A DNA stretch of 64,000 bases from Saccharomycopsis crataegensis. Lineage: Eukaryota; Ascomycota; Saccharomycetes; Ascoideales; Saccharomycopsidaceae. The translations under genes and the position numbers were made by a program. Within the stretch, counting starts at the first letter, position 1. Every line of letters begins with the position of its first letter. The notes under the pieces were generated by a model, which saw nothing but the letters and a program-made list of their open reading frames with translations, searched no databases and had not been told where the DNA came from. Below are positions 41,051-50,500 of this stretch, one piece after another. Where the stretch lies: assembly GCF_037102585.1 (NCBI RefSeq), contig NW_027043820.1:2018501-2082500 (forward strand), in the 5' to 3' direction.

Positions 41051-44000
41051 TCAAGTTCTGACGCTCAAACTTTCCCCACGACGTGTAGTATCGATTTTCA
41101 TCAATTCTCTCAAAGCCATAGTGGCATAAGTAGAAGTATCCAATTGCATTTTAACAATAACTGCCAATTTAGACTTATTGTTGTCGATTTCAGGTAAAAA
41201 TCTTTTGGCACCATCAAATTCGTACTTCACTTCATCTTCGACACGTCTTTTGAAAGTTTCCATTTTGAAGTTTTGATACATTTGCAAATCATCGGCAACT
41301 AGTTCATCAGTTGGACTATCATAATGTCTAACATGGAACTCCAAGTTTTTCGGCTTATTAAGAACAGTTCTATAAGATCCGGCAAATGAAAATTCACGAA
41401 TATTTCTTTGCATGTTGAAAGGATCTAATCCATCCTTACTCATCACATCAACATAAACTTGTCTGATATCTGAATTTTCAGGATAAACAACATCAAAACC
41501 TGGGGTTGGCAAAACAACATCATAAGCTGAAAATTTTTTAGCCTTAACTTCTTCCTCGGTAATTGGTCTAGCCCTAATGTATTTGGCTTTTCTAATGTCC
41601 TCACCCCCTTCCAATTCTTCGTCATCATCTTCAACCTTCTTGGCGACATTATCTTCATCATCGATAACCAAGTCTCCAGCAACAACTTCCAAACCAAATA
41701 ATTCGTATCTTTTACTGGCAACACAGTTCCAAACATAACTTTGGTAAGCATGACCATACATAATTCTCAAGTTCCTTGGGATCTTCATTAATGCTTGGAA
41801 ATAGACATTTGACTCAAATTTGCTCGATCCGGTAGATCTATAACTGTCTGCCAAAGTTCTCAAAATAGAGGTTTCAGCAGCACACTTCTTTGGCATCAAT
41901 TCAAGAGTCCATATTGGGTTTCTGGTACATTCCCATATCTCTCTTGCTTGAACCGAATCTGGTAATACAAATTCTTGGTTAGATAACAATAACTCACATG
42001 CATCCTCCCATTTACCAAGAAGAATTTCTTTACCTACCTCATGGGTTGACACCGAAAAAGTACCAAATCTTTGCATCCCAAAGTAGTTAATAAACCCACG
42101 CTCCTTCAACCCTTCGAAGTTTTCGGTAATGATCTCCTTGATTGATTTTTGATTATCTTCACCAGCCTTTTCAACATCTCTAATGGTAATCACAAACTCA
42201 TTCCCCTTAAGGTCACCCAAATTCATACCTTCATCACGATAACTGAAAGTTCCCAATTTTATACCTCTCAAGGTCTTATTCAAACTATTAATTCTGCCGA
42301 CATCTCCTCCGGTAATACACATTCTTTGAACTGTGACAGCTCTCTTGTCCTTGGTACCAGCATATCTAATCATCTTAGTCCCCATTCTGGTCAATTTACC
42401 GATGATGTTGACCGCTTCCATAGTATCCTTATTTTGTTTAAACATAACAAAATGCAAATGCGATCTTTTTGGACCAATGCCAAACACATCCTTTTGTTGA
42501 TTTCCATTACGGTTTCCTCTGGAATTTCTGTTTGAGATGGCAATTTTCATGGTGTTATCAGAGTTAGTGATGGATTCTAACTTCCCATTGAATGCATTAC
42601 GAAGCAATTGATGTAATTCAGTTCTCTGTTGCTTGCTTTCAAATTTGTTAGTACTGATCATCATTTTACTGCGGTTGACCACAATATCAATCAAAGCATT
42701 AAAGTCAGATTCCCCCAATGCTTCAATGAGCTTAGATTTTTGTTCATCAGTGATTTCGTATTTTGGTTTAGCTTCTTCCTCCGTGGATTTTTCAGTCTTC
42801 GATTCCTCAGCGGTTTTGGAGTCTTCGGCAGTTTTAGACTCGTTAACGGCTCCATCATTAGCCTTTGTGTCTTCAGGTTTTGATTCTTTCGCTTCGGCTT
42901 CTTTGACTTTGGCATCATGAGAACCATCCTGAGATCTTTTCTCACGCTTCTTATTTTGCCCGGTAACGAACCCTTCATCCAACAAATGAACAACATTCCC
43001 ATCCATGTCAATTTCATTGACTAAGAAATCCATATATCTCTGTTTCAAGGTCCCAGCAAAAGCTAATTGATTAGGTGACACATAGCTGGTAATTCCAACA
43101 TCTTCTTCACCTACAGCCTTGCCACGGTATACTTTTTCCTTTTTTGTATAGATAACACTCTTGCCACCTCTTAGCCACACTTTTCTCACCAACGGTTTAT
43201 ATTGAAGAGCAGCCTTGAATGCTTCGTCAATTTCTGCACCAGATTTCTCGCTATCCAAAGTTTCTGGAAATTTCTCTTTCAATTGCTTCAATACAATATC
43301 AACATTGTTTCTAGAGCTATCACCTTCTCCATAAACATCAAGAGTTAAAATATCTTCAAAAGATTTATCAGGGAGAGATTCAGGGTTAAGAGATTCAAAT
43401 CTTTCAATGAAGCCCCACATTATATCCTCAGTTTTAGCACGGCTATCCTTGTCATCGGTTTTGATGGACTGATGTTCCGATGCTCTTTTCACGATTCTAT
43501 CGAGAGTGAGGTCCCACAAATTAGTATCCTGCAACAAATTAGGTCTGTTTGGCAAAAAGTTCAAAGCAATATAGTGAAATTTATATTCAACTGTAGGATC
43601 AGTGCCAAAAAACTCGGCCTTCAAGGAATCCATGTTTTCAAAAAATGAGGCTCTTTCTTTAATCATATGGTTATTTCTATCAACAAACAATACGTTATTT
43701 TCATCACGAATGGTTTTAGAAGCATCAGAGACTGACGATAAGAATTTCAAACATTCTTTCTCAAGCTTATGTCTTCCTTCAGGTAAGTCGTCATTTTGCA
43801 CATGGCCCCAATAAGGATATAATTTTTGCAAAGTCTGGGCAACAGTTGTTTTGCCACACCCAATGGTAGCAATAGGTAAAATTATGTATTTGTCAATAAC
43901 AACAGATGGTTTAATTGCTTCTTTTTCTTCAATAGCGACTGAAGCTTCAGATGATTTGGACTCGTCAGCAACGTCTAACTTCTCAGGTTCTTGAAGGTCA

Positions 44001-44101
44001 AGCTTGATCTTCTTACTGGCGGATTTTTCAGCAATTTCTGCCGCATCATTATCATCTGAACGACGCTTCAAAACGGTGGGATCTTCCTTAATTTCCGACA
44101 T
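41051..44101 (-). CDS. PUS7: Pus7 pseudouridine synthase with embedded Trl1-type RNA kinase domain
   Basis: One 1016-codon frame. Residues 332-1016 form a Pus7/TruD enzyme. It opens EEDVGITSYVSPNQLAFAGT then KQRYMDFLVNEID, has the catalytic Asp585 in IRYAGTKDKRAVT, motif INYFGMQRFGTF, and ends at MALRELMKIDTTRRG. Pus7 makes pseudouridine in tRNAs, in pre-tRNA-Tyr (U35) and in U2 snRNA. Residues about 71-310 instead match the central kinase domain of fungal tRNA ligase Trl1. The P-loop is ATIGCGKTT (Lys84), followed by WGHVQNDD (Asp104/105), VLFVDRNNHMIKER, the lid-like LTLDRIVKRASEHQSIK and a trailing AALQYKPLVRKV segment. All key kinase motifs look intact. Residues 1-60 (KSASKKIKLD) resemble the normal basic Pus7 head, so the kinase appears inserted into PUS7 and not joined to its end. 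An acidic Lys/Glu/Ser stretch (about 395-445) lies inside the Pus7 part. Confidence 0.93.
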   Translation of the reverse strand: MSEIKEDPTVLKRRSDDNDAAEIAEKSASKKIKLDLQEPEKLDVADESKSSEASVAIEEKEAIKPSVVIDKYIILPIATIGCGKTTVAQTLQKLYPYWGHVQNDDLPEGRHKLEKECLKFLSSVSDASKTIRDENNVLFVDRNNHMIKERASFFENMDSLKAEFFGTDPTVEYKFHYIALNFLPNRPNLLQDTNLWDLTLDRIVKRASEHQSIKTDDKDSRAKTEDIMWGFIERFESLNPESLPDKSFEDILTLDVYGEGDSSRNNVDIVLKQLKEKFPETLDSEKSGAEIDEAFKAALQYKPLVRKVWLRGGKSVIYTKKEKVYRGKAVGEEDVGITSYVSPNQLAFAGTLKQRYMDFLVNEIDMDGNVVHLLDEGFVTGQNKKREKRSQDGSHDAKVKEAEAKESKPEDTKANDGAVNESKTAEDSKTAEESKTEKSTEEEAKPKYEITDEQKSKLIEALGESDFNALIDIVVNRSKMMISTNKFESKQQRTELHQLLRNAFNGKLESITNSDNTMKIAISNRNSRGNRNGNQQKDVFGIGPKRSHLHFVMFKQNKDTMEAVNIIGKLTRMGTKMIRYAGTKDKRAVTVQRMCITGGDVGRINSLNKTLRGIKLGTFSYRDEGMNLGDLKGNEFVITIRDVEKAGEDNQKSIKEIITENFEGLKERGFINYFGMQRFGTFSVSTHEVGKEILLGKWEDACELLLSNQEFVLPDSVQAREIWECTRNPIWTLELMPKKCAAETSILRTLADSYRSTGSSKFESNVYFQALMKIPRNLRIMYGHAYQSYVWNCVASKRYELFGLEVVAGDLVIDDEDNVAKKVEDDDEELEGGEDIRKAKYIRARPITEEEVKAKKFSAYDVVLPTPGFDVVYPENSDIRQVYVDVMSKDGLDPFNMQRNIREFSFAGSYRTVLNKPKNLEFHVRHYDSPTDELVADDLQMYQNFKMETFKRRVEDEVKYEFDGAKRFLPEIDNNKSKLAVIVKMQLDTSTYATMALRELMKIDTTRRGESLSVRT

Positions 44102-44348
44102 TTTAAAAATAAACTAAAATGTGAGCCGAAGTTCTCTTTTAAATCTTTCAAGAGATGTTGCAGGTGAAGATATTCTATTTTTTTTTTTTTTTTTTTCCTA
44201 AGAAATTTTTCAGCAGTCCATCGCATCTTCGATCTTTTGCACCAGTACCAATTCCGCGGATGTTTACACTGACGTCAAAAAAAAAAATAGTTTGATGATC
44301 ATCTGCTTTCTCTGTATGATGATCCAAGAAGAATAAATAGGTGATAAT
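44102..44348. promoter_or_regulatory. divergent promoter of the PUS7 fusion and RAD59
   Basis: A 247-bp spacer with a long T-tract (44179-44196), a CCAAT at 44249-44253 and a perfect TGACGTCA palindrome (CRE/ATF type) at 44270-44277. Functional use is not shown by sequence alone. Confidence 0.45.
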
Positions 44349-45098
44349 ATGAACAATATCCGTACATCTAAAGTAAAAAAAGAGGAAGGAGTCCAAAGAC
44401 AGCAGCAACTCCCATTTAAAAAGAGTAGCCCATCACTTGTTCTATTTCCCAAACCCCAGGAATATGACATAGACCTGTTTGAAGTAAAGCTAAAGCGTCC
44501 AGCAACTAATTGGGCGGCAGAAAAGATATCAGAGTTTCTTGAGGAGTTGAAGAAAAGCACCCCAAATCAATTCAAGAAGAGCGGCGCTGTCGGGACAAAG
44601 AATAGTGATGGTGATATGGCGCTTAGTTTGTCTTGGGTCAGAATGGAGATTGTTATTAGCACAGCCAATAAAGTATTTGGATTCAATGGGTGGAATAGTA
44701 GTATTGTGGAGGATAGTAAGGTTGTGAATTCGGAGGTCATTATTGAGGAAGACTTGAAAAAAGAGAATTACATTGAACGGCTTCTAAGGCTTCAGGAAGA
44801 AGAAGAACAAGCGAAGCTTCCAAAAGTGAAAAAAGAGAAACCTGAGGAAGAAGAGAAGAAAGTCAATTACTCGTACTCCGTCGAGGTACGAACCACAATT
44901 ATGTTGTCATTGAAGGATGGAACCTACATTACGAAGGACGGAACAGGCTCGGCAACCAATCCTCAGAAGAATTTGGCGTTCCAACTAGCAAAGAAGCAGG
45001 CAGCGACAAATGCTTTGAAACAATGCTTTTGTCTGTTTCCCGAAATGTTGAAGAACCATCAGCAGAGGTGGAAACTCAGACAGTTCAACTGGGGGTAA
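44349..45098 (+). CDS. RAD59: Rad59-like recombination mediator
   Basis: A 249-aa member of the Rad52/Rad59 family, which anneals single-stranded DNA in homologous recombination and works with Rad52. The conserved N-terminal-type fold is visible in SLSWVRMEIVISTANKVFGF and NGWNSSIVED, and in YSVEVRTTIMLSLKDGTY with the GTGSATNPQKNLAFQLAKKQ AATNALKQCF stretch. The protein stops shortly after this domain (RQFNWG), lacking the Rad51/RPA-binding tail of Rad52, as Rad59 does. A charged linker (about 130-170) interrupts the domain. The length is close to S. cerevisiae Rad59. Confidence 0.93.
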   Translation: MNNIRTSKVKKEEGVQRQQQLPFKKSSPSLVLFPKPQEYDIDLFEVKLKRPATNWAAEKISEFLEELKKSTPNQFKKSGAVGTKNSDGDMALSLSWVRMEIVISTANKVFGFNGWNSSIVEDSKVVNSEVIIEEDLKKENYIERLLRLQEEEEQAKLPKVKKEKPEEEEKKVNYSYSVEVRTTIMLSLKDGTYITKDGTGSATNPQKNLAFQLAKKQAATNALKQCFCLFPEMLKNHQQRWKLRQFNWG

Positions 45099-45417
45099 TT
45101 AGAAGCGTTTACTTATTTTGTATAGAAAGTTTGACAAGTGTTTTCCAATGTTGTGTAACTTAAGCTAAGAGAATTAATTTCCTTCCCAATGCATTGTACT
45201 GTAGCTGTATGCACAGGCATCGTGATACTGGAGGGTCTCAACACCCAGGGCCACACAACCGCACAGAAGCCAATCACCGCCGCCAGAAATATGATTATTT
45301 GGGCAATTGAGAAAAAACACCAAAAAAATAATCACAATCTGATATATCTCTTCAATACCACCTTTAGAAAAGTATATCTTTGCTTTCACTAACAGAAATA
45401 ATTGTAACACGGCAGCA
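45099..45417. other. intergenic region upstream of the complex I gene
   Basis: A 319-bp spacer. The segment 45190-45310 is distinctly more GC-rich than its flanks and is open in several frames on both strands, but no frame has a well-placed ATG and a recognisable product. It may contain the promoter or leader of the complex I gene. Confidence 0.45.
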
Positions 45418-46074
45418 ATGAGTTTTGTCATTAAGAATGCTCTTCAAAAGGTCCCTTTGAGATCAACTTCCCTCACCGTCAGAAAGGCCATTTCTCCAGC
45501 TGCCTTAATACAATATCGTCAGAACTCATCGTCTCGTGCTGCTCAGTTAACACCACATAAATTGCCAACAAATGATCCTCTTGTCTCCCAAATAGAACCA
45601 AGCAATGCCTTGGATTATGTCTTGACATCATTGGATGCCGCCGCTAACTGGGCAAGAAAGTCTTCTTTCTGGCCAGTTACTTTTGGTTTGGCTTGTTGTG
45701 CTGTTGAAATGATGCATGTCTCTACTCCAAGATACGATCAAGATAGATTGGGGATTATTTTCAGAGCTTCCCCAAGACAGTCTGATATCATGATTGTCGC
45801 AGGTACTTTAACCAACAAGATGGCCCCAGCTTTGAGACAAGTTTACGATCAAATGCCTGAACCAAGATGGGTCATTTCTATGGGTTCTTGTGCCAATGGT
45901 GGTGGTTACTATCATTACTCTTATTCTGTTGTCAGAGGTTGTGACAGAATTGTCCCAGTTGATGTTTACGTTCCAGGTTGTCCTCCAACTGCTGAAGCTT
46001 TAATGTACGGTGTCTTCCAATTACAAAAGAAAATGATGAAGACCAGAATTACCAGATTATGGTGGAGAAAATAA
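45418..46074 (+). CDS. NUKM: NADH:ubiquinone oxidoreductase 20 kDa (PSST/NDUFS7) subunit
   Basis: A 218-aa core subunit of respiratory complex I that holds Fe-S cluster N2 next to the quinone site. The N-terminus (about 40 residues, basic and Ser-rich) is a mitochondrial targeting sequence. The cluster ligands are present: tandem Cys93-Cys94 in [11 protein letters not shown], Cys158 in [13 protein letters not shown] and Cys188 in [12 protein letters not shown]. The C-terminus is TRLWWRK. A nuclear complex I subunit shows the yeast is outside Saccharomycetaceae and is probably of the CUG-Ser or an earlier lineage. Confidence 0.98.
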   Translation: MSFVIKNALQKVPLRSTSLTVRKAISPAALIQYRQNSSSRAAQLTPHKLPTNDPLVSQIEPSNALDYVLTSLDAAANWARKSSFWPVTFGLACCAVEMMHVSTPRYDQDRLGIIFRASPRQSDIMIVAGTLTNKMAPALRQVYDQMPEPRWVISMGSCANGGGYYHYSYSVVRGCDRIVPVDVYVPGCPPTAEALMYGVFQLQKKMMKTRITRLWWRK

Positions 46075-46775
46075 TTGTTTCCCAATTTTTTTTTCTTCCG
46101 ATTTTCGCTTAATCAAATCCGTGATATCATTATCAACCAACATCAAAACAAATTAATCGGTTGATTGAAGAGATCAGTTGACATATTTTTTTTTTTCAAT
46201 TTCAAACAAAGATCAACACTTTGACATAGGACCGAAGGTAGTAGGGGTTCGGTGATTGCGAGTTCATAGAGAAATTATGAAGGGGAAAGAAAGCCATTGC
46301 ATTATTTTATTCAAGTTACCTTTTTTTTTTTTGTTCAATTTATTTTATTTTAACTTCTTATTTTTTTTCTCTTGTTATCATGTATTATTTCATCATCAAT
46401 ATATTCCTAGTTTTACTTTATTTATTGAAGGTCGATCTTTAACTGTGTCAGAAAATCTTCAATCATGTTTTCTGCAGATTAAAATCGTTAGCTCTGACTG
46501 TAGTTGTAAATGTTAAGAATAAATGATAAAAATGGATACCTTGTTTTGTAGTATTTAGTAAATAAAAAATAAATACTATTTACGTATGGACAACATAATA
46601 CATTTGACGTACTAGTCCAGTAACGTAGATTCAATACAGCGTTCTTGCACTGAAAATCATTATCAAATAGAACAAAATACTTGTAAAAGGGAAATGAATG
46701 GCTTACAAAATCATAGTTTAAGAAAACATCAAGCATTCATTTAATATGTATATAATATATGATTCAATGATACGC
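46075..46775. other. convergent intergenic region, T-rich
   Basis: A 701-bp 3' spacer between NUKM and RPS12, with poly-T tracts (46188-46198, 46321-46332). No gene or RNA recognised. Confidence 0.5.
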
Positions 46776-47207
46776 TTATTGTTGAGAGAAGTATTCCAAC
46801 AAGACGTTTCTTTCTTCGGAGTCAGCACCCCAGTTCTTGACAACGACGACGGAAGCACCAACGACCTTTCTGGCGTTACCTTCTTGGTCCAATTGGCACA
46901 AACCAGCCCATTCACCCAATTGCTTAGCATCGGAAACCTTGATCAATGGGATCTTGTTTTCTGGTTCGTTACACAAAGCTTCAACCAACTTGATGATAGC
47001 TTGTTCAGTAACAGAGTCACACAAGACACACATTTGAACGTCACCCTTAGCCAAAGCCTTGGTAGATTCTCTCAAACCTCTGGCCAAACCATCGTGGATC
47101 AAAGAGGTTCTCAAGACAGCCTTCAAAGCGTCTTCAATGGTGATGGATCCAGAAGTTTCTTCAACAGCAACTTCTTCAACAATTTCAACTTGTTCAGTGT
47201 CAGACAT
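46776..47207 (-). CDS. RPS12: 40S ribosomal protein S12 (eS12)
   Basis: A 143-aa small-subunit protein of the L7Ae-like fold, located on the beak of the 40S subunit. It begins with an acidic tail ([17 protein letters not shown]), then [40 protein letters not shown] and [21 protein letters not shown]. Full length, with no intron. Codon use is strongly biased to yeast-preferred codons, consistent with high expression. This bias also keeps the opposite strand open over the same span. Confidence 0.98.
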   Translation of the reverse strand: MSDTEQVEIVEEVAVEETSGSITIEDALKAVLRTSLIHDGLARGLRESTKALAKGDVQMCVLCDSVTEQAIIKLVEALCNEPENKIPLIKVSDAKQLGEWAGLCQLDQEGNARKVVGASVVVVKNWGADSEERNVLLEYFSQQ

Positions 47208-47572
47208 TTTTAATTATTTATAGACTTCTTCGTCAGATATTTTCCGCTCAGTACTATAAACAGGAACTTAGCGAAGGAAAGAGATTTCTTGAATATCGTT
47301 ATTGAAACTTTTTTCAAAGCAGGCGTAATTTTTTTTTTCTGGAATGGAGGGTGTTACAGGGTGATACAGCCCTAGTGAAGGTCATATGACAAGAAACTCA
47401 AAAGCCCTATATAATTAATCACATGGTTATGTGAATATCATCTCATGAATGCAGATAGATACATGAATATGCACCTTCTGTTCAGCTGACAGAAACTCAC
47501 AAAAACATAAAGTTGATTTCAAATGAACCATCGGTAAGTGACATAATATTTAAGGAAGTAGAGTTTAATTGG
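47208..47572. promoter_or_regulatory. divergent promoter of RPS12 and SKI2
   Basis: A 365-bp spacer with a perfect 10-bp palindrome GTCATATGAC at 47381-47390, a TATATAA element at 47408-47414 and T-tracts. No perfect Cbf1 or Tbf1 ribosomal-protein site was seen by eye. Confidence 0.5.
47523..47537 (+). other. minimal upstream ORF in the SKI2 leader
   Basis: ATG AAC CAT CGG TAA, four codons plus stop. It ends 35 bp before the SKI2 start chosen here and is in another frame. It counts as a uORF only if the SKI2 transcript starts upstream of 47523. Confidence 0.5.
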
Positions 47573-50500
47573 ATGAATATGATTACCAACACCGAATTAA
47601 CAGATTTAATTCATGCAGTTGAAGAAACTTCCACCAATTGTGATGTGGAATTCTTCGATCCATTGTTACAATCGAGTTATCAACAGCCAGAAAAGACCGA
47701 CGATGAGATAAATAATGAGCTTAAGCGCCAATTCTTGACGCCAGGCAATGAGATTTCGTGGAATATTTTGGACTTGGTTCAGAAGAAACCAGATTTTCTC
47801 AAGAACAGTATATATGATAGTTTATTGAGTATCCCTGAACCTGATGATAATATAATATTAAAGTTTAAGAGAAGAGGCATCAAGGGAAGCATCGATAGCT
47901 ATTCCGAAGAGTTGGACTTGACGCAATTGAATTCAAAGAACACAGCCAATTCCCTCTCTATGAACAGAAAATTCGGTTCGAAGAAGGATGCAGTGAAGGG
48001 TAAAACAACCCAATTGCCATTCATGCCTGGTGGTTTCATCATGGAAGATAACTCACCAAAACATTTAGAAAATTTGAAATTATTACACAAGGATAAGGAT
48101 GGGTTGTATGACCTACCAAATGGTCTTCCACGAGGTTTAGAAATCGGAAACGACACTGGTGTTAGTGGATTAAAAGAGTTAGAAGATAGTTTGAACGATG
48201 TAGCACAATATAATTTCAAGGAAGAAGCCGAAGATGACATTGAAGATGAAGTGTTTGATGAAGCTGCATTTGTTAATGAAGTGGATGAAAGTTCAGGAAC
48301 CTCGGATGAGTCCAGTTTTGGTATTGATGGGTTGCTTCCTGAAAATATTATTGTTCAGAAGAACCACATGGCACAGACTGTCAAGAAGAAAGAATGGGCT
48401 CATATGATTGATCTAGACCATAAAATTGAAAATTTCCACGAATTAGTGCCTAATATGGCAAGAGAGTGGCCCTTTGAATTGGATACTTTCCAAAAGGAAG
48501 CAATTTATCACTTGGAGCAAAATGATTCGGTATTCGTCGCTGCTCATACTTCTGCCGGTAAGACTGTGGTTGCAGAATATGCCATTGCGATGGCCAATAG
48601 AAATATGACTAAAGCCATCTATACATCTCCAATTAAAGCCTTATCTAACCAGAAATTCAGAGACTTTAAAGAAGATTTTACGGATATAGACGTTGGGTTG
48701 ATCACCGGTGATGTTCAAATTAATCCAACCGCTAACTGTTTGATCATGACTACTGAAATTTTAAGATCTATGCTTTACAGAGGATCAGATTTGATTAGAG
48801 ATGTTGAATTCGTTATTTTTGATGAAGTGCATTATGTTAATGATATTGATAGAGGTGTTGTTTGGGAAGAAGTTATTATTATGTTACCACCACACGTGAA
48901 ATTTATTTTACTCTCTGCTACTGTGCCTAATACATTTGAATTCGCTAACTGGGTGGGAAGAACTAAACAAAAGGATATTTATGTCATCAGCACGCCAAAG
49001 AGACCAACGCCGCTAGAAATATACGGGTGGGCCAAGGATGATATTTTTAAAATAATTGATGCGAAAAGAACTTTCTTGGAGGATGGTTTTAGAAAGCATA
49101 AGGATAGATTGGAAGGAAACAATAAAGATAAACAAAATTCCAATAATGGAAGAGGTGGTCGTGGTGGAGCTTCAAGAGGTGGTGCTCCAAGAGGTGGTGC
49201 TCCAAGAGGTGGTGGCCGTGGTGGAGTTAGAGGATCTAATAGAGGTGGCCGTGGTGGTGGTAGAGGAGGAGCATTGGCTAATAATAATTCTAACAATAGA
49301 AAACAGTTTATGAATAGGGACAGCCCGAACAAAAAAACTTGGCTTGATTTAGTACAATATTTAAAAAAGAAAGATTTGTTACCAGCAGTGGTTTTCGTTT
49401 TCAGCAAGAAAAGATGTGAAGAATACATTGATACTCTAACCTCTATTGATTATACTACTGCCAAAGAAAAATCGGAAATTCATAGATTTTTTGAAGGGGC
49501 TTTGTCAAGGTTGAGAAAAGAAGATAGAAACCTACCACAGATTTTGAAAATTAGAGATATGGCCAGTAGAGGTATCGCAGTTCACCATGGTGGATTATTA
49601 CCAATTATTAAAGAAATCATTGAAATTTTATTCTCAAAATCTTTGGTTAAGGTTTTATTTGCTACCGAAACATTTGCAATGGGTTTGAACTTACCAACTA
49701 GAACTGTTGTCTTCAGTGAATTGAGAAAACATGATGGTACAAAATTTAGAAACCTATTACCTGGTGAGTTCACCCAGATGTCTGGGAGAGCTGGTAGAAG
49801 AGGTTTGGATAAAATTGGTACAGTTATTGTGATGGCCTACAACTTGCCATTTGATGTGACAAGCTTTAAAGAGGTTACGTTGGGTGTTCCAACGAAACTT
49901 TCAAGTCAGTTTAGATTAACGTACAACATGATTTTGAATTTATTGAGAATCGAGGCCCTACGTGTTGAAGAAATGATTAAGCGCTCGTTCAGTGAAAATT
50001 CAACCCAATCGATGATGAGCGACCATATGGAGAATGCCAAGAAATTGGAGACTTCAATTGAAAATCTGCAAATTGATACTGGAGACTTTGGTGATGAAAA
50101 CGCCGCTATTGTACAAGATTTGTTTGCCAAGTTTGCTGAGTACAAGTCTATAATCACTCAAATGATTACCTCTGCAATGGAAAGCCCAGTTCTCAAAAAG
50201 AAATTTGCCACTGGTAGAATGATTATTTTTAGGGACCATGCAAATAAACTTAGACCTGGATTCATAACAAAGAATTTTCAGAATGCATTTGCTGTCCTAC
50301 AGTTTAATATGGGTTCAAGAAGAGAGGGATTTGATGAACGAGGACTTTCCATTCCTTATTTGTCAATGGTTAATGGATTCATTGAAAGTATGGGGTATCC
50401 AAAAATAGAATTTGGAGGCCATTTGAAAAGGGTCACAGTATTTTACGACCAAATTGAACTAGTCACAAGAAACAATGCCTCCAAAACCAATGAGGAATTC

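Noticed and set aside
46746-47213. 155-codon plus-strand frame covering all of RPS12
   Set aside because: Antisense to a strongly codon-biased ribosomal protein gene. Such bias opens the opposite strand, and the antisense product resembles nothing.
47534-47606. Possible intron at the start of SKI2 (GTAAGT at 47534, AG after GAATTAAC near 47605)
   Set aside because: There is no TACTAAC-type branch point, unlike the three introns accepted here, and the simple ATG at 47573 gives a normal Ski2 N-terminus.
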